A stretch of 64,000 nt of DNA from Sordaria brevicollis (Eukaryota; Ascomycota; Sordariomycetes; Sordariales; Sordariaceae): the NCBI GenBank assembly GCA_033439795.1, contig JAUTDP010000004.1, forward strand, positions 3,534,001 to 3,598,000, in the 5' to 3' direction. Positions 57,301 through 64,000 of this stretch are shown piece by piece. Made by a program: the position numbers and the translations under genes. The notes beneath the pieces are model-generated. The model was not told where the DNA came from, searched no databases, and worked only from the letters and a program-made list of their open reading frames with translations. The first letter of the stretch is position 1. Each line of letters opens with the position of its first letter.

Positions 57301-57845
57301 GTTATTTTCTGATATACGGCGCATTTGGTCGCGCCATGCAGTACTTGAGGATAAACCCGAACCACGGTGTCGCCCCCGTGGGGATCGTAGGAGCAGATGG
57401 CGTTATATATAGCGGCGCGGTGTTTTGTGCCGCTCGACAGTTGATAGAAGTATGACAGGCATTCGAGCAAATACAGGACTTGCTGAGCAAACCCTATGGT
57501 AGATTGTGGTTGCGCTTCACCAGGGGAAGAAGTAAAAATGGTAACTCGGAGGAACCAAGAAGAAGTATGTACAAGTAAATATGATAATAGTGTATGTAAG
57601 CTACATCTTCAGGGCCCATGGGACGAAGCTAGAGCTCATTATAACTGCCTTTTGAGAAAACGCCCTATCTTCCCAGCTTGTGTGCGAGGGTATCCCTTTT
57701 CGGCACTGATCATTCCCGTCCGGAACGCCATTATCTTCGTGAAAAGCAAAAGTCCTTCCAGTTCGCCAAGCTCCAACGCTCATCAAGTAAAACCAAAAGT
57801 GACCAGCAAACATTTCCCAGCAATGCGTGATCGGCATGTAACACT
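54341..57845. other. 3.5-kb gene-poor intergenic region
   Basis: No gene is supported; ORFs of up to 178 codons overlap on both strands without domains. It contains the MITE-like element at 56589-56764. A GC dinucleotide run lies near 55526. Confidence 0.5.
56589..56764. mobile_element. MITE-like element with 25-27-bp terminal inverted repeats and TA target duplication
   Basis: The left end reads CCGTATGATTTCGGTGGATA and then TATTT. The right end, reverse complemented, reads CCGTATAATTTCCGGTGGAT and then ATATTT: one mismatch and one single-base gap over 25 positions. Both ends are flanked by TA (56587-56588 and 56765-56766). The 176-bp body has no ORF. Short TIR elements with TA duplications are typical of non-autonomous Tc1/mariner derivatives. 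The element is not RIP-mutated. Confidence 0.65.
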
Positions 57846-59623
57846 CTAAGCCTTCACTACCCAACCTGCGTTCACCATGAAATCAAAGATTCTCCCTCCC
57901 TTCTGTTGGTCGAGTCTACAAATGTCTTTAGCCTGCTTCCTCTTCAAGCTCCCGTTGCCCTTGACGGCCTCCTTGAGAATCTGCTCCTTGATCATCAGAT
58001 AAGGCTTAGGCTGGAGCCTGAGCACCTCACAGAGCTTGACCTCTTCTGGTGTGAGGAGATGAAGGTCGGGAGCATTATCTTGAGATAGCGGAAGGGGTTG
58101 TATCCCAGGGAGGGGCTGTGGTAGGACCTTTTGCTTGGCCGGCGTAGTGTTGCCGTTCGCGACAATTACGCTTCCACCATTCACCTGCCCTGGTTCCACC
58201 TTCATATTGTGAATCTTTTCCGCCTCAGCAATAACATGAGGCGATTGCATGCGCGCTGGCAACTCTGGCTGTACCAGCAAAGCGGCGCCACTTGGCGGAT
58301 CTGGGGGCGGCGGTTGTTTGCTGCGCTGAGCACTCGCCAGTCGTTCGCGATCCATGGAGCCCAGTGGTATTGACTTTTGAATGCGCGCCTGCTTCTCCTG
58401 CTCGTACTTCTCGCCGCTTCGTAGATCGCCAATCTGGACGCTTCGCCATTCCTGTAGTTGTGCGATTGCCTGTCGTAAGTTGAGCTCGTCAATCAAGCCT
58501 TGGCAGAACTGTTCAAAGTCGACGCGGTTCATCATCCGCGCAAACGGTTTCGCCTTGTTGAGAAGATCGCGTTCCTCCTTCGACCTCTTCTTCTCGGACT
58601 TTGTGTTTTCCCTGTAATCCAGCAAGTTGTGCTCAAAGATAACCTTCTTCCTTTCCACTCGTTGTGTCAACCGGCAGTTGTAGATTTCCATGACGGTAAG
58701 TTTGAGTTCCATCTCGGGTTCCAGCTCGCCTGTTCGCGGGTTAATGCCATCTCCTGGGTCAAACTGCATGAGCTGGACGGCTTCTTCCGCTTCGTTGCAG
58801 AACTCGGTCTCGAACTCCAAACGTCCGGGCATGTATCCTTGAATCTCGTGACATGACGGAACACTGGCTGTCGGCTTCGTCTTTGCTTGCAATGTCGGGG
58901 CGTTCTTGGCCTTTTCCCTCCTGTCCTCGATGCGTCGCTTCTTGCGCGCCTGAAATTCTTCTCTAGAGATTTCGTTTGCCAGTTCCATATCGTGGGGACT
59001 GCATCGTTTCGGGAGAGGGAAGTTGGGTGAGTCGACATAGACCTGAAGGTAGTGGTCGCGTACCTCGTCCTTATCTCGGTAGCCGCCAATGTGATCCGCG
59101 ATGTCGGCCCATGAACCCAAGCCGTAGATTTGTGCGCCCTCCAGCAGGAGGAGCTCCTCGTCCGCTCCCCATTCCCGGTCGAATATGGGAAACGAGTTCT
59201 GTTCGATTACTCGGTATGGATGTGTTGCTGGCTGATGGGCATTGCTCGACGCTCCTTGCGCAAAGCATTGTACACAAAGATCATATTCATTGCAGGCGCT
59301 GTGGGCACACCTGATTCGGACCTGTGTAAGTGGAACGGTTAGTTGGCTTGTTGTTGTTGGGGAGCCAGAGGGCTGAGGTCCAAAGAGGTTCCCGAACTCC
59401 ACAACGTCTCGTGATTCGCGCGTCGCGAGGCCTGGGGTACTGGTAGCGGCCGCATCGGAAGGGAGATATGACGTCCAAGCTTCGGCACCAAGACTAAGAG
59501 TTGTTGACGATATGAAAAATTCAAACTTACCGTAGAGGTTATATCTGCTGAGCAGACGTCGCAAACATACTTAACACCTCCTTCGCCGCCTCGTGCAGCG
59601 ATCTTCTTGCGGATGACGCCCAT
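57846..59623 (-). CDS. ADA2: ADA2, SAGA histone-acetyltransferase adaptor
   Basis: Two exons, 59623-59531 and 59321-57846 (522 aa). Joining them reconstitutes a ZZ zinc finger: C21-x2-C24, C36, C41, C47-x2-C50, then His residues near 60-65. Ada2 links Gcn5 to the rest of SAGA and stimulates its activity in the nucleus. A SANT domain (about 75-125: [32 protein letters not shown]) follows, then the conserved ADA2 middle ([25 protein letters not shown]). A C-terminal SWIRM domain (about 435-522) has [20 protein letters not shown]. The length fits fungal Ada2. The intron (59530-59322, 209 bp) is longer than others here but has GTAAGT, CTAAC and ACAG. Confidence 0.96.
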
Positions 59624-61229
59624 GGTGGATGTCCCCGAGGGACGGGGGTTCGGATAATCCGATAATGCGCCGGGTGTGAGGAGTCAGAAAGGGGGTTAAC
59701 GTTGGCCAAAATCCACCGCTGAAAGCCCCTGAAATAGCATTGACGGGGAGCGCAGGAATTGACGGCGCTGTAGCACCGTTTATATTGATGAGCTGGATGG
59801 TTGATGGCAAGATGTCGATGAGTTTAGCGATGAGCTTGATGGCGGCGATTGTTGCTGTTGTACGAGGGTGTTCCGCCTGGAGTCAGCAGGGCCAGGGGCT
59901 ACATCCCCAAAGTTCCAAGGAAAGCACGGCGCAGCAATGAGCGACCATGAGCGGACAGGTGGCTCCAGCTGGGAACCCACTTCCATGCCCAGGTTCCGAG
60001 GTTGTCCCGAGGCTGTCGCATTCACACGGCACAACCCTAACCCGCAATAAGTAGTCCTTCACAGAAAAGTCTGGAACAGTTCGAAGCATAGAGAATGTCA
60101 CACTGGACGAAATCCTGATCGTCCAACAGAGTCGAGGACTCGCTGAAGCTCACACTTGAATGTTCTATTCTATTCTCTGAGCATGATGTCGATTGGAATC
60201 TCTGCTTGCCCTCACGTAAGGTTGTACGTACCTGAGAGCCTGCACCAAGTCCCTTGTCGCCTTCAAGGTTGGCGCACGGAGAAGCATGGAGCGAGTGCAA
60301 GCGCTCCACTAACATGGTGCGGAGGAGCCCCACAAGAGCTTGTTTAGACGCGGGGTTGTTTCCAATTGCCCAACATCGTGAGGGGCAGCAAGGGGATGTT
60401 TTCTTGAAAGTTGGAGAAATCATGGTGTTGAAGAGCTCTTTTGGGTAGCCCTTGAGCTTTCATAAGAGGTACCCCGAGAAACTCTGACAGCTTCTTTCTT
60501 TTGCCGGACAGCGATATATGACAGTGTTAAGGAGGTTATACTTGACCGGTACTCTCCATTCGATTCACGTCAGATGGTTACCCCATTTCTCCGCATTGAA
60601 GCAGTCCTCCACATTCCCATCACGGAAATCTAGTCACGCACCTGAAATATGATGTAAACCGTGGACGACAGTTGAATTTGGTGATGGACAGTAATTTTTA
60701 AGCCTTAGCAAGCTCGAAAAGGATTCGAATGAGTTAGTAGACTCTTCAGAGTTGCACAAAGACAAGTCACGACGTCCAAGAGTTCCAACATAAAAACCGG
60801 CCTGTCCTGTATCACCAGGATATCGGAGAAACCTCAATGGGCAAATGCTTCTGTCCAGTCTGAGATTGGGGAGAGAACTAGTTCATCTGAGTAAACTGTT
60901 GGTTGAGTTGGACGGTCCTCCAAATAATAAGGCCGAAGACCGCCGAACAGATCGATTTCATCTTGCCTGATTCCCGGCCTTGTACCCGATAGAAAAAACC
61001 AGTTCGGCAAGTGTTACCAGGTTGCCTCGGGGACAGTAAAACCGAAGCATATGACGCCTCAAAAGTGGAAAACACCATTCACCAGTCCACATTGCATGCG
61101 TGGATACCTCACTTATAAGTCAAGAGCATTGATACCCCCAACCCACATCCTCTTCACCTTGATCACATCCTTTTTCGTGAAGATTTCCCACATATTTACC
61201 ATTTCGGTGGCCACAGAACCAACACAACC
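59624..61229. other. Divergent intergenic region, ADA2 / GAL7
   Basis: 1.6 kb between divergent start codons. No ORF with domain support and no RNA gene recognised. Presumably both promoters. Confidence 0.5.
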
Positions 61230-62606
<1,377 letters not shown>

Positions 62607-62797
62607 GCGACGCGATTGCTTCTCCCTGCGATAGAAGATGGTATTAGGTAGTAGTATATTTTCCACCCCGCTTATGGTCCGGAGTGTCGTGCTCTTCGCA
62701 AGATGCCTTGTCAAGTTGACCATGTCGAACATTCCTTCCCCTTCTCCGTCTGCGACTTGTCCTGTGTCCCCGTTTGTTTCTCAGGAAAACCGACCTC
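62607..62797. other. Short convergent spacer GAL7 / ERG28
   Basis: Only 191 bp separate the two stop codons, so the 3' UTRs probably overlap. Confidence 0.6.
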
Positions 62798-63392
62798 TTA
62801 CTCTACGTAGTGACCATACTGCAACACCATCCACAAAGTACCGCCATAAGCCGCCAAGAAGGGGAAGATCTGGGGCCCGCTGAAGCGCTGCGTCTTGAAG
62901 ACGAACATCTCGCTCGTAAAGTGCACGGCGGCAATGACGTGGGTCCAGATGCCGAGCTTGTACAGCGACGCGTTCTCGAGGTTGTAGCACGCGTAGAAGC
63001 GGATGATGCCGGCCATGAAGGTGTAGGTGCCAAAGACGCGGGCCGCCAGCGGCGTAACCTGGTCCTTAGCGGCAGCACCCTTCTTCTCGGCCTCCTCGGG
63101 CGTGACGGCCTTCAGCACATCGACGCTGTCCTCCGGGCTGAATTTGCCCTTCGCGGGCGGCAGGGAGCTGTTGGGCACGAAGCGGCCGTTATAGAGACGT
63201 CGAGTGTAGTGGAGAGTGCTGTAGTTTTGGAGGGCGTTGCCCATGGCTACGATGGAGACCTGGAGAAGGGGAGATGTCAGTTGCTGGAGAGCAATACCGT
63301 GTGTGACGAAACCCGGTGAAGCTTACGAAGAAGAGGTAGTAGGGAAGAAGACCCTTCTCGCCCGAAGGCAGGTAGGCCTTGAGAGCATCCAT
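62798..63392 (-). CDS. ERG28: ERG28, ergosterol biosynthesis scaffold
   Basis: Two exons, 63392-63327 and 63259-62798 (175 aa); the intron has GTAAGC, CTGAC and CCAG. Erg28 is a small ER membrane protein that tethers the C-4 demethylation enzymes (Erg25, Erg26, Erg27). The family lines are visible: LPYYLFFVSIVAMGNALQNY, ARVFGTYTFMAGIIRFYACY, and HVIAAVHFTSEMFVFKTQRF, with four hydrophobic helices. Compared with the yeast protein (about 150 aa) it has an insert of charged residues (about 60-90, KGKFSPEDSVDVLKAVTPEE) in a loop. Confidence 0.95.
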
Positions 63393-64000
63393 ATCGGTTC
63401 GGCGGTCGAGATTCGGTTTTGTGCTTGACGTGAATCTGAAGCTCGTCGCTGTCGATGTTTTGCTTGTTTCCTGATCCAGTTGTCAAACTCCTTGGGCATC
63501 GGATGGAAACACCTTTCGGGCCACTCTTCAGCCGCGAGAGACAGGGGTCATCGCAGCATCATGGACGCAGGTCCACAGGCATTGGATGACATTTGGAGAC
63601 ACCAAACAGGCTCCCCCTTTTCGTCAATGACAAAGGCCGTTCATTGGCCGGTGCCCAGAGCTTCCACCAGCTCCGTCGGAGTTCAATGGCGGGCGTCGAA
63701 TGATGGCTCGATGGTTCCGCAAAACGGAGCCCGAGACAGCAAGGTCCTCTGGCCGGGGCCGCGGGGCGGGACGTGTCAGATTAGAGGGTAGACTCGACCA
63801 GTAGAAACAGGCTTACGTAAGGCGCCCCAACCACCAAATTCTGGCTGCAGACCTTCCTAATAGTCTAGGCACCCCCAACTCGGGTTCCACAGAACTCTTC
63901 TAAATACACACATCAATTTTAACCCTCAATTTACAATATCCACTTTACTATATAATCTAATAATTAATAATCTAATTTGCAATCTCCGCGCTACGAAAAC
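63393..64000. other. ERG28 upstream region; AT-rich right edge
   Basis: From about 63,895 the composition becomes AT-rich (ATAATCTAATAATTAATAAT), but CpA is still common (CACATCAA, CCCTCAAT), so it is at most lightly RIP-affected. The window ends before it can be judged. Confidence 0.4.

Overview
The window reads as genomic DNA of a filamentous ascomycete, most likely Neurospora or a close Sordariomycete. Genes are intron-poor. Their introns are short (55-209 bp) with GTAAGT/GTGAGT-type donors and CTAAC/CTGAC branch points just before the acceptor. Every gene is monocistronic, many divergently or convergently arranged. A 10-kb block has the dinucleotide pattern of RIP (repeat-induced point mutation): CpA/TpG almost absent and TpA in excess, while CpG survives. 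Species assignment is inference; the intron grammar and the RIP pattern are seen directly.

Layout. 1-8.2 kb: the 3' part of a large ankyrin-repeat protein with a coiled-coil tail, then an SNF2/RING ATPase (Rad5/Rad16 type). 8.8-12.1 kb: an MFS monocarboxylate-type transporter and a small secreted four-cysteine protein. 13.2-17.7 kb: divergent CCT1/TCP-1 alpha chaperonin (with a GC-AG intron) and cytosolic prolyl-tRNA synthetase. 18.3-20.3 kb: exonuclease V (EXO5/DEM1). 20.5-30.7 kb: a gene-free RIP-mutated island bounded by two ungapped 145-bp direct repeats. On its minus strand gag, protease, RT, RNase H and integrase remnants of a Ty3/gypsy retrotransposon can still be read in the correct order.

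30.7-36.1 kb: two F-box-related genes, the first ending in a membrane segment. 37.2-42.1 kb: divergent ALG9 mannosyltransferase and NAF1 (H/ACA snoRNP assembly). 42.1-46.4 kb: no supported gene. 46.4-54.3 kb: a single-pass membrane SH3 protein, a CHIP-like TPR/U-box ubiquitin ligase, and a NIPA-type magnesium transporter with a long cytosolic tail. 54.3-57.8 kb: no gene, but a 176-bp MITE-like element flanked by TA. 57.8-63.4 kb: SAGA subunit ADA2, galactose-1-phosphate uridylyltransferase, and ERG28.

The genes are mainly housekeeping functions (proteostasis, translation, glycosylation, sterols, chromatin, Leloir pathway) and form no obvious pathway cluster. The most unusual structure is the RIP island with its 145-bp flanking repeats. 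RIP-type transitions are concentrated on the island-facing side of each repeat copy, and the left copy lies just upstream of EXO5. I found no tRNA, rRNA or CRISPR array by eye. Exon coordinates come from reading splice signals and reading frame, without transcript data.
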